Assembly (NCBI GenBank): GCA_045580835.1
Contig: JAZNOM010000054.1
Span: forward strand, 1 to 20,319
Direction: 5' to 3'
Source: UMGS902 sp045580835
GTDB taxonomy: Bacteria; Bacillota; Clostridia; Oscillospirales; CAG-272
Length of the DNA stretch: 20,319 nucleotides
The translations under genes and the position numbers were made by a program. Positions 1 to 5,968 of the stretch are shown piece by piece (the stretch's first letter is position 1; every line of letters starts with the position of its first letter). The notes beneath the pieces are model-generated. The model was not told where the DNA came from. It did not search any database and worked only from the letters and a program-made list of their open reading frames with translations.

Positions 1-497
1 GTCCCTTTTACGATAACCTTGATATGAATATTGGCTCCTTTTTCAAACGCAACAGCACCTGTATTTATATAGTCACCCCAAGTACCGTCGTCTTTGCCAT
101 ATCCAAGATAACCCTTGTTACCGTTAGAACCGACAGAAGCAACATATCCGTAAATACCGTTTTTCTGGTGGTCAACGCTTTCGCCATCCGCGTTGAAAAT
201 AATGCCTCCCGCCGCCTGGACATTGAGATAATCTACTTCTACGATGTAATCTGTAAGGTCTTTAACACCGTTGTATATAATGTGACCGTATATGCTTGAT
301 TCACCATCAATCACGGTAGAAGTATTATAAAGTGCACCGTCTCTGATCTCCCACTCATGACGATATTCTGTAAAGTCAGAAAGTGTGCTTGCATCCGAAA
401 AGTCATTTTCGTAAATGACGGTTTCGGTCGCAAAAGCGCCGATAGAGAGAAGAAACGCCGCAACAAGAACGAGTCCCCAAATTAATAGCTTTTTCAT
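1..497 (-). CDS. Secreted protein with probable lectin-like/DUF1080-type domain, partial (C-terminus off window)
   Basis: Reading from the ATG at 497, 165 codons are open to the left edge without a stop, so the gene continues outside the window. The first residues (MKKLLIWGLVLVAAFLLS, then IGAFA) are a signal peptide. The mature part starts TETVIYENDFSDASTLSDF and goes on with a WEIRDGALYNTS stretch and glycine/aspartate-rich beta segments. This pattern is typical of concanavalin-like jelly-roll domains of the LamG or DUF1080 (3-keto-disaccharide hydrolase) kind, in secreted sugar-binding or sugar-cleaving proteins. An AAGGAG site lies 7 nt before the start. The gene starts 12 bp after the DeoR regulator stop, so the two are probably co-transcribed. 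Export and the reading frame are well supported; domain assignment is by pattern only and function is unknown. Confidence 0.75.
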   Translation of the reverse strand, partial: MKKLLIWGLVLVAAFLLSIGAFATETVIYENDFSDASTLSDFTEYRHEWEIRDGALYNTSTVIDGESSIYGHIIYNGVKDLTDYIVEVDYLNVQAAGGIIFNADGESVDHQKNGIYGYVASVGSNGNKGYLGYGKDDGTWGDYINTGAVAFEKGANIHIKVIVKG

Positions 498-509
498 GGT
501 TATATCTCC

Positions 510-1274
510 TTATAAAATAATTTTCATACCGTTTTCTTTATAAAGTTTTTGAAGTTCTGCAGGAAGTGAAGTGTCGGTTATATAGGTAAACTCTTTTTTC
601 ATATCGCTGTACATGATACCTATTTTTTTCTCAAACTTTGTACTGTCAGAGAGCATGTATGTTTCGGTTGCAGACTCTATCATTTTTCTTACGCATAGCG
701 CGTAATCGTTTGACTGCCCGCAAATACCGGAGGTAAGAGAAATAGATGCAGGAAAAACAAACGCCTTGTTTATGCCGATTTTTTCGAGAATATCATGTAC
801 GAATATCCCATGAAAAAAGTTTTCGTACGAACGGTTATAATGCCCGCCGCACAAAATCAATTCAAAATTATTGCCCTCTCTCAAAAGGTCAAATAAATCC
901 AAAGAGAATACTGCAATTGTGAGTTTGGAAAAACACTTTTTCAGTTCCTCAACAAACAACATCGCCGTACTGCCACCGGTAAGTGCAATAGTGTCGCCTT
1001 CATTTATAAACTGCAGAGCATTATTTACAACCTCTTGTTTCAGCTTTACATTTTTGGTCTTGCGTACATCAAGCGGAGGAAGTTTTTTATTTTCACTCAC
1101 CGCTACTGCACCGCCGTGCACTCTTTTCAAAAGATTTGCCTTCTCCATTGCGAGCAAATCACGGCGAACGGTTTCGATAGAAATATCAAAAAGCTCCATG
1201 AGATTTGCCGTAGTAACCGCACCGTCTTTCTGTATCATCTTATATATTCTATTGTGCCTTTCGTTTGCAAGCAT
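510..1274 (-). CDS. DeoR-family transcriptional regulator
   Basis: Predicted 254-residue cytoplasmic repressor. The N-terminal winged helix-turn-helix carries the DeoR signature (LFDISIETVRRDLLAMEKAN then LLKRVHGGAV, roughly residues 20-60). The C-terminal sensor domain has the phosphosugar-site loop in the form ALTGGSTAML and the late LSDSTKF segment. Members usually respond to a sugar phosphate and repress a nearby carbohydrate operon. The start is placed at the ATG at 1274 because AGAGGAG lies 8 nt upstream; a GTG at 1298 in frame abuts the -10 box of the promoter and would precede the transcript start. The next gene downstream, 12 bp away, encodes a secreted protein and is the likely co-regulated target. 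The effector is not predictable from sequence. Confidence 0.9.
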   Translation of the reverse strand: MLANERHNRIYKMIQKDGAVTTANLMELFDISIETVRRDLLAMEKANLLKRVHGGAVAVSENKKLPPLDVRKTKNVKLKQEVVNNALQFINEGDTIALTGGSTAMLFVEELKKCFSKLTIAVFSLDLFDLLREGNNFELILCGGHYNRSYENFFHGIFVHDILEKIGINKAFVFPASISLTSGICGQSNDYALCVRKMIESATETYMLSDSTKFEKKIGIMYSDMKKEFTYITDTSLPAELQKLYKENGMKIIL

Positions 1275-1298
1275 CTTATCAACTCCTCTTATATCCAC

Positions 1299-1327
1299 AT
1301 TTTATCACACAAATCCACATCAGTCAA
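1299..1327 (-). promoter_or_regulatory. Promoter of the DeoR gene with flanking direct repeat
   Basis: On the minus strand TTGACT (1327-1322) and TAAAAT (1304-1299) are separated by 17 bp, a good sigma-A promoter. The octamer ATCCACAT (plus strand) occurs at 1293-1300 and again at 1313-1320, exactly 20 bp apart. The repeats overlap the spacer and the -10 region, which suits an autoregulatory operator. The operator role is inference. Confidence 0.65.
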
Positions 1328-1380
1328 TATAAGAAATAGAATGCATTGTATATTTTTTTAAGGTAAAGCAATTATAGGTA

Positions 1381-1409
1381 TTGCAAAAGGAAATGTTTAA
1401 TGCTAAAAT
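1381..1409 (+). promoter_or_regulatory. Promoter of queT and its riboswitch
   Basis: TTGCAA (1381-1386) and TAAAAT (1404-1409) are separated by 17 bp, with a TG dinucleotide at 1401-1402 giving an extended -10. Transcription would begin about 1415-1417, right at the first base pair of the riboswitch stem. Confidence 0.7.
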
Positions 1410-1415
1410 ACCCCT

Positions 1416-1458
1416 TGTGAGTTCGAAACCTTCCTCACGTAAAACAAAACTAAAGGAG
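1416..1458 (+). ncRNA. preQ1-I riboswitch (class I) in the queT leader
   Basis: A 5-bp stem, GTGAG (1417-1421) with CTCAC (1434-1438), closes a 12-nt loop (TTCGAAACCTTC). An A-rich tail, AAAACAAAACTAAAGG, follows. Loop bases CCTT (1429-1432) can pair with AAGG (1453-1456), giving the H-type pseudoknot of preQ1-I aptamers; the CAAAACTAA tail matches the family's conserved 3' strand. The AAGG strand is part of the queT ribosome binding site AAAGGAG, so ligand binding would block translation. The downstream gene belongs to a family that imports queuosine precursors, which agrees. Covariance-model confirmation was not possible here. Confidence 0.87.
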
Positions 1459-1466
1459 AATTTAAT

Positions 1467-1943
1467 ATGAACAAAAGGGTTAGATTTATTTGCCATGCTG
1501 CGCTTATCGCCGCGCTTTACGTATTGCTTACATATGTCGCAAAGATATTCGTACTTGACAGCGGTGTCATTCAAGTGCGCTTTTCCGAAGCGCTTTGCAT
1601 ACTTCCCTACTTTACCGCCGCGGCAGTGCCGGGAGTTACCGTAGGATGTCTGCTTGCCAACATTTTTACCGGATGCGCCCTATGGGACATAGTTTTCGGT
1701 ACGGTTGCGACGCTTATCGGTGCGGTTTTAGCAAGAACACTCCGCAAAAACAAATGGCTAGTACCGCTGCCAAGCGTGCTTTCAAACATGGCAATAATTC
1801 CGTTTGTGCTTATGTATGTCTACAGTGCAGAAGAAGCATATCCTTTTCTGCTTTTGACAGTCGGCATAGGCGAAATAATTTCAATATACGGTCTTGGCAT
1901 GTTGTTGCTGATAGCCCTCGAGAAGAGGAAAATATTTAAGTAA
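1467..1943 (+). CDS. queT: QueT-type queuosine precursor transporter (ECF substrate-binding S component)
   Basis: 158-residue integral membrane protein with about five or six hydrophobic segments, matching the QueT/DUF988 family in size and in motifs such as VIQVRFSEALCILPYF near residue 35 and the glycine-rich NIFTGCALWDIVFGT segment near residue 70. QueT proteins are S components of energy-coupling factor transporters and take up preQ1 or related queuosine precursors for tRNA modification; the shared ECF ATPase and T subunits are normally encoded elsewhere and are not in this window. The ATG at 1467 has AAAGGAG 8 nt upstream, embedded in the preQ1-I pseudoknot, so translation should fall when preQ1 is abundant. 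It stands alone, divergent from the DeoR gene, and ends in a repeat-rich terminator region. Confidence 0.9.
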   Translation: MNKRVRFICHAALIAALYVLLTYVAKIFVLDSGVIQVRFSEALCILPYFTAAAVPGVTVGCLLANIFTGCALWDIVFGTVATLIGAVLARTLRKNKWLVPLPSVLSNMAIIPFVLMYVYSAEEAYPFLLLTVGIGEIISIYGLGMLLLIALEKRKIFK

Positions 1944-1975
1944 GCTAAATTAAAGTTTATGATACTAAACTAATC

Positions 1976-2090
1976 TGTCATCCTGAACAATGCGGCTATT
2001 ACTACCTGCAATCGGGAACTCGTGTTCCGCCGCATCATCCGCCGCAAAACGGCGGTGTAATTTTATCAAGCCGCAGCAGTGAAGGATCTG
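1976..2090 (+). repeat. Dispersed repeat copy A, split by an 87-nt structured insert
   Basis: TGTCATCCTGAAC (1976-1988) and GCAGTGAAGGATCTG (2076-2090) together give the same 28-nt sequence that is uninterrupted in copy C. The 87 nt between them (1989-2075) are bounded by TGCGGCT (1991-1997) and AGCCGCA (2069-2075), and hold two more hairpins, GGAAC/GTTCC at 2015-2028 and CCGCCG/CGGCGG at 2039-2055. The insert therefore can fold as a multi-branched structure. Confidence 0.65.
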
Positions 2091-2114
2091 AAAACCTTGC
2101 TTGGCAAGGTTTTT
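2091..2114 (+). terminator. Hairpin with T-run downstream of queT
   Basis: AAAACCTTGC and GCAAGGTTTT form a 10-bp stem with a 3-nt loop (TTG), followed by a run of T. This is a plausible intrinsic terminator for queT, about 150 nt after its stop. It directly abuts dispersed repeat copy A. Confidence 0.6.
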
Positions 2115-2133
2115 CTAAGACTCGCTTCGCTCG

Positions 2134-2161
2134 CAGATTCTTCGCTGCGCTCAGAATGACA
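2134..2161 (-). repeat. Dispersed repeat copy B
   Basis: On the minus strand TGTCATTCTGAGC is followed by GCAGCGAAGAATCTG. It differs from copy C at four positions. Translated on the plus strand such repeats give the familiar spurious peptide FFAALRMT, a hallmark of a repeat family scattered through intergenic DNA of many bacterial genomes. Confidence 0.65.
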
Positions 2162-2226
2162 ATAGGGGTTACTCCGCTAAACTTTAATTTACATTATTAA
2201 TTATAAAGTAAAAATAATATCAATTT

Positions 2227-2254
2227 AAAAATGCCGCTTTTAAAGCGGCATTTT
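2227..2254. terminator. Perfect palindromic terminator hairpin
   Basis: AAAATGCCGCTTT and AAAGCGGCATTTT form a fully complementary stem with an almost absent loop and A/T tracts at both ends, so it can stop transcription from either side: queT on the plus strand and the amino-acid transporter operon on the minus strand. It abuts dispersed repeat copy C in the same way that the 2091-2114 hairpin abuts copy A. Confidence 0.75.
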
Positions 2255-2282
2255 CAGATCCTTCACTGCGTTCAGGATGACA
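2255..2282 (-). repeat. Dispersed repeat copy C (uninterrupted)
   Basis: On the minus strand TGTCATCCTGAAC is followed directly by GCAGTGAAGGATCTG. Both halves match copy A exactly. Copy C reads towards the terminator at 2227-2254. Confidence 0.65.
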
Positions 2283-2313
2283 AAGAGCAGACCGAATAGG
2301 TCTGCTCTTTGTC
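2279..2313 (-). terminator. Long stem-loop at the end of the amino-acid transporter operon
   Basis: GACAAAGAGCAGACC (2279-2293) and GGTCTGCTCTTTGTC (2299-2313) are perfectly complementary over 15 bp with a 5-nt loop. The stem overlaps the ATPase stop codon at 2312-2314. The T-tract is short (CTTTGTC), so it may act as a 3' end stabiliser or a partial terminator, backed up by the 2227-2254 hairpin. Confidence 0.65.
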
Positions 2314-3052
2314 AGTTATTCATAAATCTTGCAAGGAATTCTTTTGTTGCTTCCTCTTTGGGATTGCCGAAAAGTTGGTCGGGTGCACCGTCCTCGCAGA
2401 TTACGCCGTCCTTCATAAAGACAACTCTTGAGGAAACGTCGCGCGCAAATGCCATTTCGTGAGTTACAATAAGCATTGTCATTCCGCTCTTTGCAAGGTC
2501 GCGCATAACCGCGAGAACCTCGCCGACCATCTGTGGGTCAAGCGCGCTTGTAGGCTCGTCAAAAAGCAGAATTTCGGGGTCCATTGCAAGTGCGCGGGCG
2601 ATTGCTACGCGCTGCTTCATACCGCCGGAAAGCTGTGCAGGCTTTGCGTTGATGTACGGGTCCATGCCGACATGTTTTAAGAACTTCATTGCATTGGCTT
2701 CGGCTTCTTCCTTGGAGCGTTTCAGCACTTTAATCTGTCCAATCATGCAGTTTTTGAGAACCGACATGTTGTTAAACAAGTTAAACGACTGGAACACCAT
2801 GCCAACCTTTGAACGGTAAGCCGCAGGATTAACCTTTTTATCGGTAATGTCGCTGCCGTTGTAAAGAATTTCGCCCGTGGTAGGCTCTTCAAGCAAATTG
2901 ATGCAGCGAAGCAGGGTTGACTTGCCGCTGCCGGATGCGCCGATAATAGTGGTAACGTCACCCGAATGAACATTAAAGTCAATATCGGTGAGTACCTTAT
3001 GTGTGCCGAAGGATTTTGAGAGGTGCTTTATTTCAAGAATTGGTGCGCTCAT
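2312..3052 (-). CDS. Amino-acid (probable lysine) ABC transporter ATPase
   Basis: 246-residue cytoplasmic ATP-binding subunit of the polar-amino-acid importer class (GlnQ/HisP-like). It has Walker A GASGSGKST (residues 37-45), a Q-loop region GMVFQSFNLFNNMSVL, the ABC signature LSGGMKQRVAIARAL, Walker B EILLFDEPTSALD and the switch histidine in IVTHEM. Length and motif order are normal for the family. Its ATG overlaps the stop of the upstream permease gene as ATGA and has a strong AGGAGG site, indicating translational coupling. It is the third gene of an operon headed by a lysine riboswitch, so the substrate is most likely lysine; this comes from the RNA, not from the ATPase itself. Confidence 0.95.
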   Translation of the reverse strand: MSAPILEIKHLSKSFGTHKVLTDIDFNVHSGDVTTIIGASGSGKSTLLRCINLLEEPTTGEILYNGSDITDKKVNPAAYRSKVGMVFQSFNLFNNMSVLKNCMIGQIKVLKRSKEEAEANAMKFLKHVGMDPYINAKPAQLSGGMKQRVAIARALAMDPEILLFDEPTSALDPQMVGEVLAVMRDLAKSGMTMLIVTHEMAFARDVSSRVVFMKDGVICEDGAPDQLFGNPKEEATKEFLARFMNN

Positions 3053-4695
3053 CTGAAATCCTCCTTTGTCTTCTTTTTATCCGGAAAATTATATGTACCG
3101 CTTGTAAGCGCAAGCGTATCGGTTGTTGCGAGGTCGTAGCTGCCGTTATCACCGAGTGCCTTTTCAAGCTTGCGAAGGAGTACAGATGTAATCATGGTCA
3201 TGGTGAGGTAGATAAGCATTACGATAGTTGCAGACTCAAAGTAGGTATAAAGTGCACCAACGGCTGCCTTATGCGAGAAGAACAGGTCGCTTATCGAGAT
3301 TACCGAAAGCACGGATGTATCCTTGATATTGATAATAAAGTTATTACCAATCTGCGGAATGATAACTCTGAAGGTCTGGGGCAGGATAACATGTACCATT
3401 GTCTGAACATGTGTCATGCCTATAGCCTTTGCGCCCTCGGTCTGCCCGATATCAATAGACATGATACCGCCGCGCACGGTCTCTGCCATGTATGCACCGG
3501 TGTTGATAGATACGATAAAGAATGCTGACGTCCACATATCCATCTTGATATCAAACAGCATTTGCGCGCCGTAGTAGATAAACACCGCCTGAACAATCAT
3601 AGGGGTTCCGCGGAAAACCTCTACGTATGCACGAAGCACCGCGCGAAATGCCGCAAGCAAACCGCGCTTAAATACAGAGTCGCGCTTTTTGTCAACAGGA
3701 ATGGTCTGTACTACGCCTACAACAAATCCGATAAGGCATCCGAAGAACGTACCCACTACCGAAATAAGCAAGGTGGTTCCTGCGCCTGTAAGATATGTAG
3801 TGCCGTAACGGTCAACAAGCTTTACGATGTTGTCAAAGAAAGACGCCGTTTCGGGCTCGGCATATATAAAATCGGGGTTGAGCGTTATAGCGGTGTGCAT
3901 TGCGCTATCGTAGTTCTTAAATGTAAACTCTTTGTTCATGCCAAGCGAAAGTTTTTCAAGCTCGGTGTTAAGTTTACCAAGAAGTGCGTCATTGCCATTT
4001 GCAAGCGCAAGGCAAAGCTCAACATCAGCACTAGATTTATAGTCGCCGTCAGTGCCGTAAAAATCAAGCATTGCAAGAGTGCTGTATGTAGTGAGTGCAG
4101 CCTTTGCATAAGCGCGGTCAACGATTGCCGCGTCGCACTCGCCGCTTACAAGCGCATCAAGCATTTCAGACATTTCGCCGTACTCCATGGCAGTCGCGTC
4201 CGAAATCTCGGAAATGAAATCTGCATATTCGGCTGCAGCGTAAACCGAAGCACCCGCAAAGTCGTCGGCTGATGCAGCAGACGCAAATTCACTGTCCGCT
4301 TTTACAAGCGTTACAATATTGTTATAGTAATAGGGTGCGGAAAAAGCGACATCAGCACCGTCAAGCTCAAAGCCGGACATAAGCACATCAACCGTACCGT
4401 TTTCAAGCGCCTTAAGTCCATCGTTGCTATCAAGCTTTACAAGCTCAAGCGCAAAATCGCACTTATCTGCAAGGCGGCTTGCTATAATTACATCATAGCC
4501 GTAAGCATACTTATCGGACTCCGATAGCTTAACAAGCTTTTTATTGTCGTCTGCTTCCTGCTCCCATGAAAAAGGCAGGTTGTCACACGTGATGCCAAAC
4601 TTGATACTTTCCTTTGCCTCATCGGCAAAAACACCTACCGAAAGAGAAAGCACAAACAGCATTACAAGTGCAAGCATTGAGAGTTTTTTAAGCAA
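3049..4695 (-). CDS. Amino-acid ABC transporter permease fused to an N-terminal substrate-binding-like domain
   Basis: 548 residues from a TTG start. Residues 1-24 are a signal peptide (MLKKLSMLALVMLFVLSLSV). Residues about 30-270 resemble a family-3 solute-binding protein and align with the separate binding protein of this operon (YGYDVIIA, VKLDS, APYYYNNIVTLVK, LDFYGTDGDY). Residues about 300-515 form the HisM/GlnP-type permease with the EAA loop near residues 402-452. Fusions of this kind are known (GlnPQ type). The binding-like domain lacks the TxxR and GTxxG segments that contact ligand in active members, so it may be degenerate. TTG at 4695 is chosen because AGGAG lies 8 nt upstream and gives a clean signal peptide; upstream GTG (4716) and ATG (4713) lack a suitably spaced site. 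It follows the binding-protein gene after 61 bp containing a hairpin. Confidence 0.9.
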   Translation of the reverse strand: MLKKLSMLALVMLFVLSLSVGVFADEAKESIKFGITCDNLPFSWEQEADDNKKLVKLSESDKYAYGYDVIIASRLADKCDFALELVKLDSNDGLKALENGTVDVLMSGFELDGADVAFSAPYYYNNIVTLVKADSEFASAASADDFAGASVYAAAEYADFISEISDATAMEYGEMSEMLDALVSGECDAAIVDRAYAKAALTTYSTLAMLDFYGTDGDYKSSADVELCLALANGNDALLGKLNTELEKLSLGMNKEFTFKNYDSAMHTAITLNPDFIYAEPETASFFDNIVKLVDRYGTTYLTGAGTTLLISVVGTFFGCLIGFVVGVVQTIPVDKKRDSVFKRGLLAAFRAVLRAYVEVFRGTPMIVQAVFIYYGAQMLFDIKMDMWTSAFFIVSINTGAYMAETVRGGIMSIDIGQTEGAKAIGMTHVQTMVHVILPQTFRVIIPQIGNNFIINIKDTSVLSVISISDLFFSHKAAVGALYTYFESATIVMLIYLTMTMITSVLLRKLEKALGDNGSYDLATTDTLALTSGTYNFPDKKKTKEDFR

Positions 4696-4719
4696 AATTA
4701 CAACTCCTAACATCACAAA

Positions 4720-4741
4720 GTGACGGAGTTACCTCCGTCAC
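4720..4741 (-). other. Intercistronic stem-loop between binding-protein and permease genes
   Basis: GTGACGGAG (4720-4728) and CTCCGTCAC (4733-4741) form a 9-bp stem with a 4-nt loop. No long T-run follows on the minus strand. In transporter operons such hairpins after the binding-protein gene commonly stabilise its mRNA and reduce readthrough. That role here is inferred. Confidence 0.6.
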
Positions 4742-4756
4742 CTTATGTACTTTAAA

Positions 4757-5629
4757 TTATTCTGCGAGAGGCTGAACGGAGATAGCTTCGTTCATAAGCT
4801 CATCATAGTCGCTTGCGGTCATCTCTGCAAGAACTGCGTTGATAGCGTCAAGCATTTCGGTGTTGCCCTTCTGAACAGAGATACCGATGTTGATATCCTC
4901 GTCAGAAACTTCGTAGTCACCGTCGGTGCCGTAGAAGTCAAGCATTACGAAGTTGTCATATGCAGAAAGTGCTGCGGTACCGGTAGGACGGTCGGTAACG
5001 ACTACATCACAAGTGCCTGCGTTAAGTGCTACGAGCATTGCAGGAGCGGTCTCCTGTGCAGGAAGCATGTTAACTTCGGGAATCTGACCAAGGCAGTTGT
5101 CATACCAGATCGTACCGAGCTGGGATGTACCGGTTGCGCCCTTGAGGTCAGCAACGCTCTTTGCAGTTGCATATACGCTGTCATTCTTAACGAGAGTTAC
5201 GATAGTTGCATAGTAGTAGGGAGTGGAGAAGTCAACCTGCTCAAGGCGGTCAGCAGTGATGGACTGACCTGCGATAACAGCGTCAACGGTACCTGCCTGA
5301 AGTGCGGGGATAAGAGAATCCCAGTCAAGCTTTACGATTTCGAGGTCCCAGTTGTTAGCCTCAGCAATTTTCTTTGCGATGATTACGTCATAGCCGTATG
5401 CAAACATGTTGGTGTCTGCAATAGCAACTGCGCCATTAGCATCAGTGTCCTGTGCCCAGTTGTAGGGAGCGTAAGCGCATTCCATTGCTACGCGGAATAC
5501 CTTCTTCTCGGTGTCGGGTGTGTCAACTACCTCTGCGGTAGTATCAGCGGTGGTTTCTGCGGGAGTGCCGCATGCGCAGAAAGCAAACAGCATAAGTATG
5601 CTTAATGCAAGTGCAAGAATCTTTTTCAT
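4757..5629 (-). CDS. Amino-acid (probable lysine) ABC transporter substrate-binding lipoprotein
   Basis: 290 residues, family-3 solute-binding protein. A signal peptide ends in the lipobox-like FCAC, with the lipidated cysteine at residue 20, followed by a Thr/Ala-rich linker. The ligand-contact landmarks of active members are present: SITADRLEQVDFSTPYY with Arg128, the GTSQLGT loop near residue 167, and TDRP near residue 212. It captures the amino acid outside the membrane and delivers it to the permease. The ATG at 5629 has AAAGGAG 8 nt upstream; an in-frame ATG at 5680 lies within the riboswitch terminator stem and is rejected. It is the first gene after the lysine riboswitch, so expression should stop when lysine is plentiful. 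Confidence 0.95.
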   Translation of the reverse strand: MKKILALALSILMLFAFCACGTPAETTADTTAEVVDTPDTEKKVFRVAMECAYAPYNWAQDTDANGAVAIADTNMFAYGYDVIIAKKIAEANNWDLEIVKLDWDSLIPALQAGTVDAVIAGQSITADRLEQVDFSTPYYYATIVTLVKNDSVYATAKSVADLKGATGTSQLGTIWYDNCLGQIPEVNMLPAQETAPAMLVALNAGTCDVVVTDRPTGTAALSAYDNFVMLDFYGTDGDYEVSDEDINIGISVQKGNTEMLDAINAVLAEMTASDYDELMNEAISVQPLAE

Positions 5630-5668
5630 TGTAATTTCTCCTTTAAAATATATATTTTTATTTTTCAA

Positions 5669-5711
5669 TAAAAAAGCCATGTCTATTTCACAAAAGCGAA
5701 AAGTGACATGG
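5669..5711 (-). terminator. Riboswitch-controlled terminator
   Basis: On the minus strand CCATGTC (5711-5705) pairs with GACATGG (5683-5677), with inner CAC/GTG pairing, followed by a run of six T (5675-5670). The alternative antiterminator, TGGTA (5726-5722) with TACCA (5713-5709), uses the first bases of the terminator stem, so the two cannot form together. Confidence 0.85.
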
Positions 5712-5722
5712 TAATAACATAT

Positions 5723-5892
5723 ACCACCGACAGCCCCCCACTTTCGTGACAGTCCGTATCATATTATGATACGCCCCAGCAAATCTTGACCGTGCGGCAG
5801 TCAAAACGCTTCGGCATCTTTCCCTTTCGCGCACAGGTGCCGTACCTTTTGCAATGCGTTACTGATGAAAAACGCGCCTCTATCTTTGTGAT
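5723..5892 (-). ncRNA. Lysine riboswitch (L-box) leader
   Basis: On the minus strand the conserved L-box core is readable in order: GATAGAGGCGCG, CAGTA, GAAAGGGAAAGATGCCGAAG, TTTGCTGGGG, GGACTGTCAC, GTGGGGGGCTGTC. Helix P1 forms between GATAG (5884-5880) and CTGTC (5733-5729) and can extend by pairing ATCAC (5892-5888) with GTGGT (5727-5723). The GTGGT strand overlaps TGGTA of the antiterminator, so lysine binding should lock P1, free the terminator stem and end transcription early. A five-helix fold is expected for this family. This identifies the downstream transporter as lysine-responsive. Confidence 0.95.
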
Positions 5893-5898
5893 GACATT

Positions 5899-5927
5899 AG
5901 ATTAGCACAATAAAGTGCGTTTGTCAA
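5899..5927 (-). promoter_or_regulatory. Promoter of the lysine transporter operon
   Basis: TTGACA (5927-5922) and TAATCT (5904-5899) are separated by 17 bp with an extended -10 TG. Transcription would start about 5892, at the 5' edge of the riboswitch. Confidence 0.75.
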
Positions 5928-5940
5928 TAGGATATTTGAA

Positions 5941-5968
5941 AAATAAGGGGCATTTCTGCCCCTTATTT
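5941..5968 (-). terminator. Terminator after the intracellular GH3 gene
   Basis: AAATAAGGGGCA (5941-5952) and TGCCCCTTATTT (5957-5968) form a 12-bp stem with a 4-nt loop, followed on the minus strand by TTT. It sits right at the stop codon of the glycosidase and separates it from the lysine promoter. Confidence 0.88.

Larger units (their letters stand above)
1946..2191. repeat. MITE-like element bounded by 14-bp perfect inverted repeats
   Basis: TAAATTAAAGTTTA (1946-1959) is matched exactly in inverse by TAAACTTTAATTTA (2178-2191). Between them lie two oppositely oriented copies of a dispersed repeat, an 87-nt structured insert and a terminator-like hairpin. There is no open reading frame of note and no transposase. 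The first arm begins 3 nt after the queT stop codon. Whether the element was ever mobile is inference; no clear target duplication was found. Confidence 0.5.

Noticed and set aside
871..1361. Two overlapping plus-strand open frames opposite the DeoR gene
   Set aside because: No convincing start signals, no family likeness, and they run through the DeoR promoter; the minus-strand protein is clear.
1989..2075. Possible tRNA or tRNA-like gene in the structured insert
   Set aside because: The outer stem and two hairpins look branched, but there is no T-loop GTTCRA motif in the right place, no D-loop pattern and no anticodon arm of normal length.
3562..4272. Plus-strand open frame (236 codons) opposite the fused permease gene
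   Set aside because: Composition is Lys/Cys/Arg-rich and domain-free, and the opposite strand encodes a well-matched permease and binding domain.
4720..4741. Full transcription terminator inside the lysine transporter operon
   Set aside because: The stem lacks a following T-run, and the permease and ATPase need transcripts from the same promoter; a stabilising or partial hairpin is more likely.
4745..5605. Long plus-strand open frame (286 codons) opposite the binding-protein gene
   Set aside because: It is Cys/Val-rich with no recognisable fold and runs antisense to a clearly real lipoprotein gene; it is a codon-bias shadow.
5630..5680. 17-residue N-terminal extension of the binding protein (ATG at 5680)
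   Set aside because: This ATG lies in the riboswitch terminator stem and the extension would hide the signal peptide; the ATG at 5629 has a strong ribosome binding site.
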